A DNA stretch of 55,834 nt. Source: Schizochytrium sp. CCTCC M209059. Taxonomy: Eukaryota > Sar > Bigyra > Thraustochytrida > Thraustochytriidae. A program made the position numbers and the translations under genes. The DNA is taken from NCBI GenBank assembly GCA_000818945.1, contig KN805389.1, positions 469,853 through 525,686 on the forward strand, written 5' to 3'. Under the pieces are notes generated by a model that was not told where the DNA came from, did not search any database, and saw only the letters and a list, made by a program, of their open reading frames with translations. Below, one piece after another: positions 19,401 to 29,675 of the stretch; positions within the stretch are counted from its first letter, which is position 1, and every line of letters begins with the position of its first letter.

Positions 19401-19582
19401 GCACTATCATCGAGAAGAACATGAATCCAATTGAGCGTGTGGAACGGTCCTCACTGCTTGTGGCGTCGACCATTACAGGCAAATCTGTACCAGACCTCCT
19501 CGCGCCAGCTCATCACCAACGCATCAAAGACGCGGCTCCGCAAATCTATGAAATTTCTTCGCGCCAAGAATCGTCCGACTGA
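16445..19582 (+). CDS. Large conserved-looking protein of unknown function
   Basis: A 1045-residue single-exon frame that I do not recognise. Two starts compete. ATG 16445 gives an N-terminus with a hydrophobic stretch (GALLVVVVAWLGGARCA) that would read as a signal peptide, but this stretch comes partly from a GTA trinucleotide repeat. ATG 16751 (AGCAAGATGC context) gives a cytosolic protein beginning MLRQARGTEPPIFKIHL and fits better with the basic KRQKIE nuclear-signal-like motif near residue 870. The body is largely helical and has no obvious enzyme motif. Residues about 640-730 include FGVAVVEIKPQLEVLLKLDG. The C-terminal 100 residues form a compact module (LHIVIATTHCFDQSIM, NPIERVERSSLLVAST) that looks like a folded domain after a Pro/Ala/Ser-rich linker. 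The first ATG is annotated; 16751 may be the true start. Confidence 0.75.
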   Translation: MARDTLFRGSGDVRWITRGALLVVVVAWLGGARCARQGTRILVANLAPAEPQRSAAETTSDARDEASGGETRGRRRRRRTFATASDSGPGQARARDGGERSKMLRQARGTEPPIFKIHLRKALERAELVLAKNKVPVLAKDAPHGYDDKFLIVEHAMNNGIKAIITAFSALGLAEDGWKKARAWVADGKAASLRLEASRKCKFLRSDVRKEDSEKEHVTKFMGMTSTSKTVKSTIEHSWEIQHAFRIVLFTGSNPDVDNSFVLAERSGKTEVKTTGSKKIAPEPETHVFPEQSVNITPLLAVLNKDNAPSFAIDRTKDTCFTPRRNQDVDTILAGLERLVIWCNSIIRHFESIFDYVDDLNHSSFNGAEDLFVPVLPALQEKQDDAYGAIDEESAQALQKEHQVDIDKWLDKIRALLPQPEGGAAAGLATTLEASVCKLMRHIVFIYTAMAKSCDYAERMLRDQLVEAIGKEVTADDMAEYMRYHYRRLFSDTIFQPFSFDVKRPGFAPEGSLSIERPGRSEAAEIATCVQARLPNDAERPAIPMRFKLGSATSVEMQGTQYCHGYMAHSFSGGGGSQQTLNLVARTRQFSSFVLMVGKIAAKDEFAPEHAIVLRNKDCAIVPLLLEPLPSAKAFRDAIESLSPEQQAFAKAMRSMQLASTLFGVAVVEIKPQLEVLLKLDGGSLTKEIALTQDLMRLFIEFQVPCDLVTYDGPEAASPTEKVQVVKGHVKSLMDMMESERKAKVAEEKDRAKDLMYQREEYMMACGSNVDADSMDSGDFSFSVQAGRPMIEAAAPRAKSNVARTKSRARSREGGRPSHAPMALGSCVRAAASAPMSAESTYPAYPNMQPAMSPPAPGQPAEKQQPPPKRQKIEGMNMGRSAAGGLDYTSIPAQMDATFETLDPEGALRSTKISTTGSIRLQTYDSPWMSRDKAETTVRGDGLNEHRNKAMDLLDALSRSGELPLVQTQLHIVIATTHCFDQSIMRTIIEKNMNPIERVERSSLLVASTITGKSVPDLLAPAHHQRIKDAAPQIYEISSRQESSD

Positions 19583-20281
19583 TTGACGAAGGGCGAGCAA
19601 AGGGCACCCATGTATGCTTTTGACGAAAAAGGTGCATTTAATGCTTATCTATAAAGTAAAATGAAAAAAAAAGACGCAAGACAAATACCGAAGTATATTT
19701 CCAGTTGTTCATTGGCGATAACTTGCTTCCATGCTCGCCGCCATGCTGTAATATCGTCAATCAGAAACTTGAGACCTAGGCGACCCTGGCGTTTGCTGCT
19801 TTGACCGACGTACGCTCAAGCTGAGCGCGAGACAAGACCTTTGACTATCCTGCGGCGGTACAAATATCTTGCGATGGTGCTATGCACGTCACGCCTTGCC
19901 AGCAAGAATACACTTTCCGAACATATCAAAAAAGACAACCTGAGATCCTCTGAACAAAATCGTAATCATGAAATTGATGTATGAAAAGAAAGAGCCCTTG
20001 CGAGACGACTTGTTCCTGCTCTTTGAGCATGCCAGACGTTTCGCCCATCAATATCGTTGGACAGGTATGCCAGATGTTTACCTTCGTTCAATGGAGCATT
20101 GTTACACAAGCCATTGCCAACATTCCTTCTTCAGAATCGCAGTATCTGGCGGTACATCGACGTCAACTCGTTTTGGGGGCGCGAGGCATAAAGACAATGA
20201 CCTCCAGCATGCCGTTTATTCATGCATCGGTTCTTCGCTGGCGAAAAGCCGAGAGTCGCCTGCTAAATGGGCGTCATTCCT
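19583..20281. other. Intergenic region between the large unknown gene and the small minus-strand gene
   Basis: About 700 bases with an A9 run at 19664-19672. It is moderately AT-rich and contains the possible two-exon micro-ORF at 20029-20191 listed separately. No other gene is supported. Confidence 0.4.
20029..20191 (+). CDS. Possible spliced micro-ORF
   Basis: Exon 1 (20029-20064) reads MPDVSPINIVGQ and ends at a GTATGC donor. The intron 20065-20134 is 70 nt and ends TTCTTCAG. Exon 2 (20135-20191) reads NRSIWRYIDVNSFWGREA and stops. The join keeps the frame and gives 30 residues; an in-frame ATG at 19981 would add 16 more. The splice sites are good and the second exon looks protein-like, but a gene this small cannot be judged from one sequence. 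It may be non-coding. Confidence 0.25.
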
Positions 20282-20686
20282 TTACTTGCTGCCCCAGATC
20301 CAGCCAAACCAACCACCCGAAGCGGCCGAAGCCTCGGGAGGTGAAGCGGGGGTCGCAAGGTCCGCGTTTGGCTTGGCAAACTCTGCGGCTTCAGGTGCCG
20401 AGATAGCGGGTGACGCCGACGCCGGAACGGTCGTGGTCTCGCCAGTCTCGGCCGCCTTATCGGCCTTGATGCGGTTTAGCGCCTCAGCAATTTCGTTCTT
20501 GGACCCCTGAGGAGGACGTTTGCCTTCGGGCGGGTAGACAATGTATTCGCGCGCGCGAATAAGCTTGTCGATGGACTCTGGTTGGCTCACGTAGGCAATC
20601 GTGGCGATGGGCACTGCACCATTTCGCCGAAGAAGACGCGATGCACCAAGGTCAAGTGTCAATGTTTACATATTGACCGTCGGCAT
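20282..20686 (-). CDS. Small unrecognised protein, 5' end uncertain
   Basis: The body of this gene is clear: a frame from about 20585 down to TAA at 20282 encoding QPESIDKLIRAREYIVYPP, EGKRPPQGSKNEIAEAL, an Ala/Pro/Glu-rich linker and a C-terminus GGWFGWIWGSK. There is no ATG in that frame before an upstream stop. A spliced model works: exon 1 20686-20670 (ATGCCGACGGTCAATAT), donor GTAAAC, acceptor GTGAG at 20586, then exon 2. It keeps frame and gives 106 residues, but the acceptor lacks a pyrimidine tract. A better acceptor at TGCAG does not keep the frame with this first exon. No family is recognised; the tryptophan-rich C-terminus could associate with membrane. Confidence 0.4.
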
Positions 20687-20859
20687 TTTGCACGAAAGAA
20701 GCAAAAGACAGCAGTCACAGCAGCCACAGCAGTAGCAGCAGCACAATTAATCCCGGCGGTTCGTCAGTGGACGCTTGTCACCAGCACCTACATCAGCAGC
20801 GTAGGACGTCTTAGATGGCACGCGAGACGCCTATGCCTATACGCACGCACGTCCACACA

Positions 20860-20899
<40 letters not shown>

Positions 20900-21950
20900 C
20901 GTGCGCGGGCGCGCGTGCGTACGAGGCGCGCCAGTGCTTCAATCAGTCAAACTCACAGAGAATGTAGACGCTAAACTTGAACATCTCCAGCGGCGCGCGG
21001 CGTGGAATCCCCATGTTGCAAGTCTCCCGTCCGCTCCACTCGCCCGCCCGTCCGCTCGCCTGCCTTGCTCTGCTCCGATTCGCGCCGCGCAACGAGCTGT
21101 CGAACGAGGCCCGCGCAAGCGAGAGTGGTCCAGCTAGCCCTCCCAGCCAGCTGCGCGTTGACCTTTTGCTTTCGGCTTTCCAGCAAGCAAAAGCAAGAAG
21201 CAACAAGCAACAAGCAAGCAAAAGCAAGAAGCAAGAAGCAAGCAAGCAAAAGCAAGCACTCCTGCAGCCCCAGCCCGACTCGCAAAACTCCGTGCCTGTC
21301 GGGGTCCGAGATCTCGACCCCCCTAGGCCGACGTCCTCGCAGGCACAGGCCGGCCGGCCGGCCGAGCGGAGACGCGCGGTCTTCGCCCGGCCGGCCTGCG
21401 TGCCTGCGCGGGCGTCCTCGGGCCCAGCGCGCAGCTCTTGCTCGCCTCGCCTGGCCTTGCGCGGCTCGAGCCTTGGGATCGAGGGGCGGATCCCGTCGCG
21501 CGCGGCGTCAGGCGCGACCCCGCGGAGGCCGGAGGGAATTAACGGCGCGTACGCGAGAGAACGGGGGCGCGCGCGAGTCTCCGCGGCGGACCTGCGTGCT
21601 GCTGCTTGCTGCTGCTGCTGGCCGCGCGCGACGACGCGCACGACGCGAGCGACTGCGAGGCGGGCGCCATAGCGGCAGACTGCGAAGAGCGCGCCGGCAG
21701 GAGGGCCCGGCTGCCTCGGCGGTCGAGAGGCGCGCGAGCGTGCTTGTCGGTGCCGCAGCGGGGCGGAGCAGAGCGGAGCAACAAACGAGCCAAAGGGGCC
21801 CGCAGAACTCCAACTCGCCGCGAGCACGCGAGAACGGCCTCGGTATCTTGCGCCGCGGCCTGCAGCGCTTGCTGCCTGAGACGCCGTGCTTTGCTTTCTC
21901 GAGCGTCGCGGCCCGGCAACGGCGCGCGGCGGAGTCCAGCGGCAGACACG
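20687..21950. other. GC-rich divergent leader with microsatellites
   Basis: A 1.26-kb interval upstream of the kinase gene. It contains an ACGC tetranucleotide microsatellite at about 20858-20901, repeats of AAGCAAGCAAAAGCAAG type at 21181-21260, and very GC-rich sequence from 21280 onward. Several long frames on both strands here are compositional artefacts: low-complexity Arg/Ala/Ser with no internal domain. It probably holds the kinase promoter and a long 5' leader. Confidence 0.5.
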
Positions 21951-24257
21951 ATGTTGAGGAAATTCTCGCTGGGCGGCAGCAGCAGGAGCGGGAGGAGAAG
22001 TGGAAGCAGCGCGAGCAGCAGCATCGGCGACCCGAGCTTGGAAAGCCCGAACCTGGGGACCGCCGCCTCCGGTGGGCGCAAGACCCTCAGCGGGAGCGGG
22101 AAATTCGGCGGCAAGAAGCTGCTCGTCGATGGCAGCGAAGTTCAAATCCAGCAAAAACTCGCCGAGGGAGGACAGGCCATCATCTACCTTGGCCGACTCG
22201 TCGATGGGGGCGCTCAATATGCCAAGCTGGCCAATGATGAAGATCCTCGTATCGTTGTCAAGAAGACAGCCCCCGTCTCCAAAACGCAGCAAGACGAAGC
22301 GGAGGCCGAGCTAGCGCTGTTCAAGCGGCTCCACTCCAAGCATATTGCACGCTATGTTGCAAGTGATATCAAGTTCACAGCGGACAAGCAGGGTGTCGAA
22401 CATCCAGAAGTCTTTCTTGTCCTAAAGTACTACGAAGGCGGCACTCTCCTGGACTACGCAGTAAAGCGACGCGCCAATGGCGATCCGCTCATGGAGGAAG
22501 AAATTCTACGCCTCATGTATCAGGTGGCTCGTGCGATCGAGCATCTGCATTTGCAGACGCCACCCGTCTCGCACCGTGACATTAAGTTGGAGAATGTGCT
22601 CCTCGACGCTGACGCACAAAACGCCTTTCTGTGCGACTTCGGGTCTGCCACAACTAAGAGCTCGCGCTGCGAGACAAAAGAAGAGCGGCAGACCCAGGAA
22701 GAGCTCATTATGCGATCCACCACCCCCTTGTACCGGGCTCCTGAACTTTGTGATTTGTATTCAGGAAATCTCATCAATGAGCAGGTCGATGTATGGGCTT
22801 TTGGTTGCGCACTCTTTGCCCTTGGCACGGGCGGCCACGCATTCGAGGGCGGGGGAGCGCTCGCCATCCTTTCTGGAAAACTTACCTTTCCACGCGTGCA
22901 TGGCCTCTCGCCCGCTTTTGTGCGTCTCGTAAAATGGATTCTTACGTTAGATCCGGCCCAGCGTCCCCAGATCGGGGATGTTGTGGACGCCATCCTCGAA
23001 CTCTGTCCCTCCGTCGCGAATGCTGCCGGGGCGCCGGAGGCGTCCGTGCAACGCAAACACTCTGCATCTCATGGCGCTAGTGTCCGAAAGGGAGCTCGCC
23101 CACCGTCGGAATCAGAGGATGGCCCGAAAGCTAGCAAGTCTTCCGATAGCTCGCTAGTGGCTAGTTTTGCGGCACGTGCTCAGATTTCCGCAACATCAAA
23201 AAGCAAGTCTGCCAGTGATGCTGCGAGGCAACGACTCGCCAGCAGAAAAAATCGCAACGAGCTTGCTGGACCGACCACAACAGCTCCGAATGCGAATGCG
23301 AATGCGAATGCTTCACCCGATTCTTCTCTGGCTCCCAGTAGCGGAGCAGGGGGTTTCGACCCCTTTGGCTCTGCGCCAGAATTCGCTAGCTTCCAGCAAG
23401 GAACTCAGAGCCAACAGCAGCACTCGCAGCAGGAGGCCTACAGCACGCACTATGGGCAGCCACCTATGTCCGCGACCCTGGCTTCAGATCCATACAGCCA
23501 ACAGCAGCACTCGCACCAGGAGACATTCAGCACGCTCTATGGTCAGTCACCTATGTCCGCGCCCCTGGCTTCAGATCCACGGAACCAACAGAAGCACTCG
23601 CAACAGGTGGTTTACAGCACGCATCACGACCAGTCATCGACTTTTACGTCAATTTCTTCCGATACAACGGTGCAGGATCAATTTCAGAATCCATCTCCAA
23701 GCTCGAGCTACTTTGCGGGTCAGCAGCAAAGCAATTCGCAAGAATATCCGCAATTTGCGACCCAGACATATGGTCAGCAATTAGATCCTTCAGTTGGCCA
23801 AGGGTACTCTACGGCATCGCCATACGGCCAGGAAACTTTGCACTTTTCCAACGAAACACAATATCAGCCACAGGGTACAACGCAAGACTATCACGACACT
23901 CCCTCTCAATATGCTCAGCAACCTAACCAGCAGCAATTTTACACGCAACAAAATGCTCAACAAGCACACTTTGGCGTACAGCAGCAGCAACAACAACAAC
24001 AACAGCCCTACCAGGAGAAACAAGAAGGCGCGGGGCAAACGTACTCTCATCACGCTGTGGGCAACGGCCAGCAGCCTGAATCCATCTACAACGCTTCCTT
24101 CGGAGAGTATACGTCTCCGCCTCCACCAACACCGCTGCCACCGCAGCAGCATCAACAAGTATCATCAGGGTCACAAATGAGAATGAACCAGCCTTACCAA
24201 CAAGAGCAGCAATATACGCGGGAGCGTTCAAGTGACACGTTTGACCCCTTCGCATAA
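21951..24257 (+). CDS. NAK-family serine/threonine kinase (AAK1/GAK/Ark1-like)
   Basis: A 768-residue kinase. The catalytic domain covers about residues 64-355: the glycine loop LAEGGQAIIYLG, IVVKK (ATP-binding lysine), HRDIKLENVLL (Asp210) and CDFGSAT (Asp229), then RAPEL and DVWAFGCALFAL. The LAEGGFA/S-type loop and DFGSAT are typical of the Numb-associated kinase family (AAK1, BIKE, GAK, yeast Ark1/Prk1), which phosphorylate endocytic adaptors such as AP-2 mu. The tail is Gln/Ser-rich and disordered; it has FDPFG near residue 465 and ends SDTFDPFA. DPF motifs bind the AP-2 alpha appendage, which supports a clathrin-coat role. Three tandem repeats of about 39 residues (QQQHSQQEAYSTHYGQPPMS type) lie at 23410-23640. 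The start ATG at 21951 follows ACACG; upstream in-frame sequence is GC-rich leader. Convergent with the mitochondrial protein gene. Confidence 0.88.
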   Translation: MLRKFSLGGSSRSGRRSGSSASSSIGDPSLESPNLGTAASGGRKTLSGSGKFGGKKLLVDGSEVQIQQKLAEGGQAIIYLGRLVDGGAQYAKLANDEDPRIVVKKTAPVSKTQQDEAEAELALFKRLHSKHIARYVASDIKFTADKQGVEHPEVFLVLKYYEGGTLLDYAVKRRANGDPLMEEEILRLMYQVARAIEHLHLQTPPVSHRDIKLENVLLDADAQNAFLCDFGSATTKSSRCETKEERQTQEELIMRSTTPLYRAPELCDLYSGNLINEQVDVWAFGCALFALGTGGHAFEGGGALAILSGKLTFPRVHGLSPAFVRLVKWILTLDPAQRPQIGDVVDAILELCPSVANAAGAPEASVQRKHSASHGASVRKGARPPSESEDGPKASKSSDSSLVASFAARAQISATSKSKSASDAARQRLASRKNRNELAGPTTTAPNANANANASPDSSLAPSSGAGGFDPFGSAPEFASFQQGTQSQQQHSQQEAYSTHYGQPPMSATLASDPYSQQQHSHQETFSTLYGQSPMSAPLASDPRNQQKHSQQVVYSTHHDQSSTFTSISSDTTVQDQFQNPSPSSSYFAGQQQSNSQEYPQFATQTYGQQLDPSVGQGYSTASPYGQETLHFSNETQYQPQGTTQDYHDTPSQYAQQPNQQQFYTQQNAQQAHFGVQQQQQQQQQPYQEKQEGAGQTYSHHAVGNGQQPESIYNASFGEYTSPPPPTPLPPQQHQQVSSGSQMRMNQPYQQEQQYTRERSSDTFDPFA

Positions 24258-24412
24258 AAGGTCTCAACACAAGCGCACTCATGGTAGTCCAAGTCGTCAA
24301 ACGACGCTATCAAACAGTCCATTTGTCACTGCTGCCGTTCCGATATCATTTTCCCTTTTTTCAGAGCGCAAAATATTTTTTTTTCTACGATAGGCATTTA
24401 CCTTTGGTTGTC

Positions 24413-25333
24413 TTAGACTTGCACGTTGACCGGGGCGCGAGCTTGAACGGCAGAGAATCCACTCATGATGGCCTGTGCGATGGTGGGGTCCGCCATGTTC
24501 TGGTTCATGCAAACTTGCAAGAGAACGTAGCCCTCATCCGTCGCCGGAAGCGATTCGACGTTCATGGCTTGAAGCACATTGATGTAGCACGGAACGAGGG
24601 CGTCCTGGAGCTTATCGACGGCGATATCCTGCTTGCCCTCGGCGACGAGAGTCTTGATATCGGAGTTGTAGAGGTCCTCGATCATTTTGAGAAAAGTGGG
24701 ATCCTGCAAGTTCGCAGAGACACGGGTGGCCGCAAAGCGAATCTGGTCCTGCGTGAGTTCAGGGATATCCTTGATGCCAAACGAGCGCTTCACAAGCACA
24801 TTCCATGTCTCGGCGCTGAGCTTTTGCAGTTCCTTGATCTCGTCGCAGTTCGGGTCCATGCCCTGCAAAGTCTGCATTTGCAGACGGGCAAAGTGCTCAA
24901 TGCTCTGCTGGTCGCCGGCAAATCCGAAAGGGCCGAGAACGTAGAGCTGCGTACCAATGTACACGCTGAGCATCTTGCGCAGACGAGTTACCACCATACT
25001 CGAGGAGCGCTCCTTGAGGATCTCGTCGAGCTGATCTCCAGGAAGGCCAAGCTCCATGTACATGAGCACAGTCTCCGAAATGGCAATGGCCTGGTTGACA
25101 GAGAGCGAGGTGGGCGGCGACCCAAAGTTGGTCGGTGCCTCCGAAGAAAAGCTACGGGCGCCGCGCATCGTGCTCCAGTTGGCGGCCGCCGTGGCCTTGG
25201 CAGCCTCCAGGCCGCTCTCGTGCTGCTGTGTCCAGGGTGCGACGCCACCAAACCTGGCGGGCGCCGTCCATCTGCCCTGGAGCCGGGCGGCCGCGGGCGT
25301 CGACCGGCGCGCAACTCGTGCAAGTACGTTCAT
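24413..25333 (-). CDS. Probable mitochondrial protein of unknown function
   Basis: A 306-residue protein with a convincing mitochondrial presequence: MNVLARVARRSTPAAARLQG and, further on, GARSFSSEAP, which looks like a processing site. The mature part, from about residue 65, is helical and soluble, with no membrane segment; examples are LSVNQAIAISETVLMYMEL and MLSVYIGTQLYVLGPFGFAG. It contains few cysteines and no motif I can tie to an enzyme. It could be a lineage-specific respiratory-complex or ribosome accessory subunit, but this is not supported by sequence. Start ATG is at 25331-25333; an in-frame GTG further upstream was not used. The gene is convergent with the AAK1-like kinase (155 bases apart) and divergent from SEC22. 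Confidence 0.7.
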   Translation of the reverse strand: MNVLARVARRSTPAAARLQGRWTAPARFGGVAPWTQQHESGLEAAKATAAANWSTMRGARSFSSEAPTNFGSPPTSLSVNQAIAISETVLMYMELGLPGDQLDEILKERSSSMVVTRLRKMLSVYIGTQLYVLGPFGFAGDQQSIEHFARLQMQTLQGMDPNCDEIKELQKLSAETWNVLVKRSFGIKDIPELTQDQIRFAATRVSANLQDPTFLKMIEDLYNSDIKTLVAEGKQDIAVDKLQDALVPCYINVLQAMNVESLPATDEGYVLLQVCMNQNMADPTIAQAIMSGFSAVQARAPVNVQV

Positions 25334-25885
25334 CGTGCTCGCGTCTCGTCTCCCGGCGGATGCAGTCTCGCGCCTGATCTGGTTGTTGATTGTCTGGTTG
25401 CGTCTTGTCTTGTCACATCGCCTTCTGCCGCAGAAAGTCTGCGCAACGCATTTCACAGGCTAGTAGTTTCGGACAGCGGGGTGGGGGTTTAAGACAGTGT
25501 TTTTAGACGCCACGTCGTCGTCGTCGCTCAGGCTGTCCGTGCATACTAGTTTGGCTCGGAGATCTCTCGACGCGAGACGAGACAACGCCGAGGCTGCGAC
25601 TCCCTCGCACGAGGGCAGACGTCTACCCGTTGCTGCTCTTGCTGCCTGTCCGTGCGTCCGTGCGTGCGCGCGTGCATGCGTATGCCGTCGCAGCAGCAGT
25701 AGAAAGAAATAAAACGTCGCCCCAGGAGCGCAGGTACGACACGGCACAGGTCGGCGCAGGTCAGCTCGGTCGGTACCTGCTCGTCTTGTCTTTGCTTGGC
25801 TTGACTTGGCTTGGCTTGGCATTGCTTGCTGGTTGACTGGGTGAACGAACGGCTGGCTTGCTCTGCTTGGCCTTGGCAATTCACA
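25334..25885. promoter_or_regulatory. Divergent leader between the mitochondrial protein gene and SEC22
   Basis: A 552-base divergent interval holding the promoters of both genes. Near 25795-25830 there are repeated TTGGCTTGGC units. No gene is supported inside. Confidence 0.4.
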
Positions 25886-26566
25886 ATGATTAGGTTCACG
25901 TACGTGGCCCGCGTGCAGGATGGCCTCATGCTCGTGGCCTCGATTGATAGCGGCGGGGCGACACAGGGCCCTCAAGCGGATCAGCTAAAGGCAGACGGAA
26001 AGCAGATTATCCGGAGTCTCAACGTGCGCTCGCCAAAACAATGCACCTTTGAGAGCGAGAATGTTGCCTTTCATTACCTTTTGGAGAATAACATTGTCTA
26101 TCTGGTACTTGCCGACAAGTCTTATCCCAAACGCGTCGCGTTCCTGTACCTTGCGGAACTGCACTCCAAGTTCCTGGAGCACGTGCAAGCGGAGCATGGG
26201 CAAGACTGGGAGCACGCGCTTGCCACCGTGGACCGGCCTTACGCCTTTATTCAGTTCGACAAGCAAATCCAGCGGCTACGAAAAGAGTTTGCCGATCCAA
26301 ACTCGCGCCATACTATGTCCAAGCTCAACGCAGACCTCCAGGATGTCAACACTATCATGAGGAAAAATATTCAAGACGTCCTCGATCGTGGTGATCGCCT
26401 TAATCGGACCTACGAGGCCTCTAGCAAACTGATGAATGACTCCATGAAGTTTCATGGCGGCGCCAAGAAGCTCAATCGCATGGCCTTTATCCGTAAGTGG
26501 GCGCCCGTCGCCATTGGCGTCGTGCTCGTTTTGTTCTTCATCCTTATCCGCATGTACGTGCTTTAA
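25886..26566 (+). CDS. SEC22: Vesicle-trafficking R-SNARE SEC22
   Basis: A 226-residue protein (animal Sec22b is 215) with the three expected parts. Residues 1-125 form a longin domain beginning MIRFTYVARVQDGLMLVAS and containing a YLVLADKSYPKRVAFLYL segment typical of Sec22/Ykt6/VAMP7. Residues about 140-200 form the SNARE helix, LNADLQDVNTIMRKNIQDVL followed by DRGDRL, in which the arginine is the likely zero-layer residue. The C-terminus is a single membrane anchor (APVAIGVVLVLFFILI) with a two- to three-residue lumenal end. SEC22 acts as R-SNARE in transport between ER and Golgi. The ATG at 25886 is chosen because the longin domain starts immediately; 25 in-frame codons upstream contain no family sequence. 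Convergent with RNase H2A, 179 bases away. Confidence 0.92.
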   Translation: MIRFTYVARVQDGLMLVASIDSGGATQGPQADQLKADGKQIIRSLNVRSPKQCTFESENVAFHYLLENNIVYLVLADKSYPKRVAFLYLAELHSKFLEHVQAEHGQDWEHALATVDRPYAFIQFDKQIQRLRKEFADPNSRHTMSKLNADLQDVNTIMRKNIQDVLDRGDRLNRTYEASSKLMNDSMKFHGGAKKLNRMAFIRKWAPVAIGVVLVLFFILIRMYVL

Positions 26567-26745
26567 TTTTCTTGGGCTTAGCTTTCGTAACACATTTCTT
26601 TTGCTACTTTTTCTTCATTGCTTTATTTATTTGTTCGTTTTGCTTTTGTCGTGCATGTGTGTGATTCTCTTCTTTTTCTTCTCTTGTCGCCACGCGATGG
26701 TCGCAGCAGTCAGCTTCTTTTTCTTCAACATGAAATTTTTCGATG

Positions 26746-27957
26746 TTAAAAGGAAGACACTGCGTGCATACGTCGATCGCGAAAGTACTTGGGACGGAGA
26801 GAAGAGCGCCCCGGCTTGAAAGTGCTCGCAAGACTCACCATGCCTTGACGCTCTCCAGCGGTTTCCCAGTCGACCTTGACAAAGTCGATCATGTTTGAAG
26901 TAGCCCGCATCTTCTCGAGACGGGCCCGTTCCGCGGTGTCCATCTCCTCTTCGTGCTCGCCCAACATGCTGCGCGCCGTCTTCCACGAGAATCGCACCAC
27001 GGATGGGAACCCGAAGACCGGGTCTGCGTTCCTCCGAAGCCATGCCACGGTGCGCTCGTCGGACGGGTAACCGGAGCAGTTAAGCTCCTCGAGCTGACGC
27101 TTGCGACGCAGCGGTTGTCCTTGGGCATCATAGTGTTCGCGGAAGACCCAGTCTCGAAGAGCGCGATCGCGCGTCACTTTGGCGTAAATACTCGCCGCGC
27201 CAACAACTTTGTAAATGGCGTCAGCCTTGGCGCGAACCGTCACTTGCGCGTGCGGAAAGATTTTGGCCAAACGTTTCTCGTACCATTCGCAGTTGCCCAC
27301 CGCGTCAACATAGATTTCCGCTACGTTCACGCCTTGTGCACGCACGCGCTTGATCATTTCGATTGCAGTAGAGTGAGAAATTACATTTAGACTGACGGGC
27401 GTGCGCAGCAGCATGTTGGCCGAGATGTGTTCGGCAGAGAGATCGCAAATGACGTGACCAATGCGGTCTTTTTCCCTTTCTAATATGCCAAAGAAGCGGT
27501 CGCGGTCGGTCTCCTTGAGCTGCTTTGAGTCGTTAAATCCGAGTTTGTCGATTGAGTCCGCTTCGCTTTTCGGCCAGTATGCCGCGCCGTAGACCATGGG
27601 GCCCAAGACAGGTCCTCGTCCTGCCTCGTCGATACCAAGAATGCAGGGCACGCCGTCTTTGCATTTGTCAGGCACTGGGCTCACATGAAAGATGGCGTCG
27701 AGTTTCGCAGCTACTTCATCGGCATTCTTTGCTTCTAGCGTGCAGCCCTTTTCGACGTTCTTGCCTTTGCCTTTATCCTCATTATGGCTGGCGTCATCGT
27801 TCTCGTCGCCGCTCAGGGCCTCCTGGGTCGCCGCCTGCGACGGAGATTGCGATTGGGATTGCGAGGCGACAACCTCCTCCTCCTCCTCCTCCTCCTCTTC
27901 GTCCTCTTCAAGTTGGAGCCCGAACTCGGTCTCTACGAACCCACTGCCCTTCGGCAT
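26746..27957 (-). CDS. RNASEH2A: Ribonuclease H2 subunit A
   Basis: The catalytic subunit of RNase H2, which removes ribonucleotides and RNA-DNA hybrids from genomic DNA. The protein is 403 residues; the human subunit is 299. The extra length is an acidic, Ser/Gln-rich N-terminus (residues 1-95) with a poly-Glu run encoded by a TCC/GAG microsatellite at 27870-27900. The catalytic core begins CILGIDEAGRGPVLGPMVYG with Asp109 and Glu110. The third acidic residue lies in YVDAVGNCEWYEKRL and the fourth in RAKAD, followed by the conserved AASIYAKVTRD. The family's GYPSD segment is present. All four catalytic acids are therefore intact. Start ATG is at 27955-27957. No PIP box is evident at the extreme C-terminus. 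It is divergent from the gene at 29676. Confidence 0.95.
   Translation of the reverse strand: MPKGSGFVETEFGLQLEEDEEEEEEEEEVVASQSQSQSPSQAATQEALSGDENDDASHNEDKGKGKNVEKGCTLEAKNADEVAAKLDAIFHVSPVPDKCKDGVPCILGIDEAGRGPVLGPMVYGAAYWPKSEADSIDKLGFNDSKQLKETDRDRFFGILEREKDRIGHVICDLSAEHISANMLLRTPVSLNVISHSTAIEMIKRVRAQGVNVAEIYVDAVGNCEWYEKRLAKIFPHAQVTVRAKADAIYKVVGAASIYAKVTRDRALRDWVFREHYDAQGQPLRRKRQLEELNCSGYPSDERTVAWLRRNADPVFGFPSVVRFSWKTARSMLGEHEEEMDTAERARLEKMRATSNMIDFVKVDWETAGERQGMVSLASTFKPGRSSLRPKYFRDRRMHAVSSF

Positions 27958-29675
<1,718 letters not shown>

Noticed and set aside
20943..22292. 449-codon minus-strand frame opposite the kinase gene
   Set aside because: Composition is Arg/Ala/Ser low complexity with no domain, and it overlaps the well-supported kinase start on the other strand.
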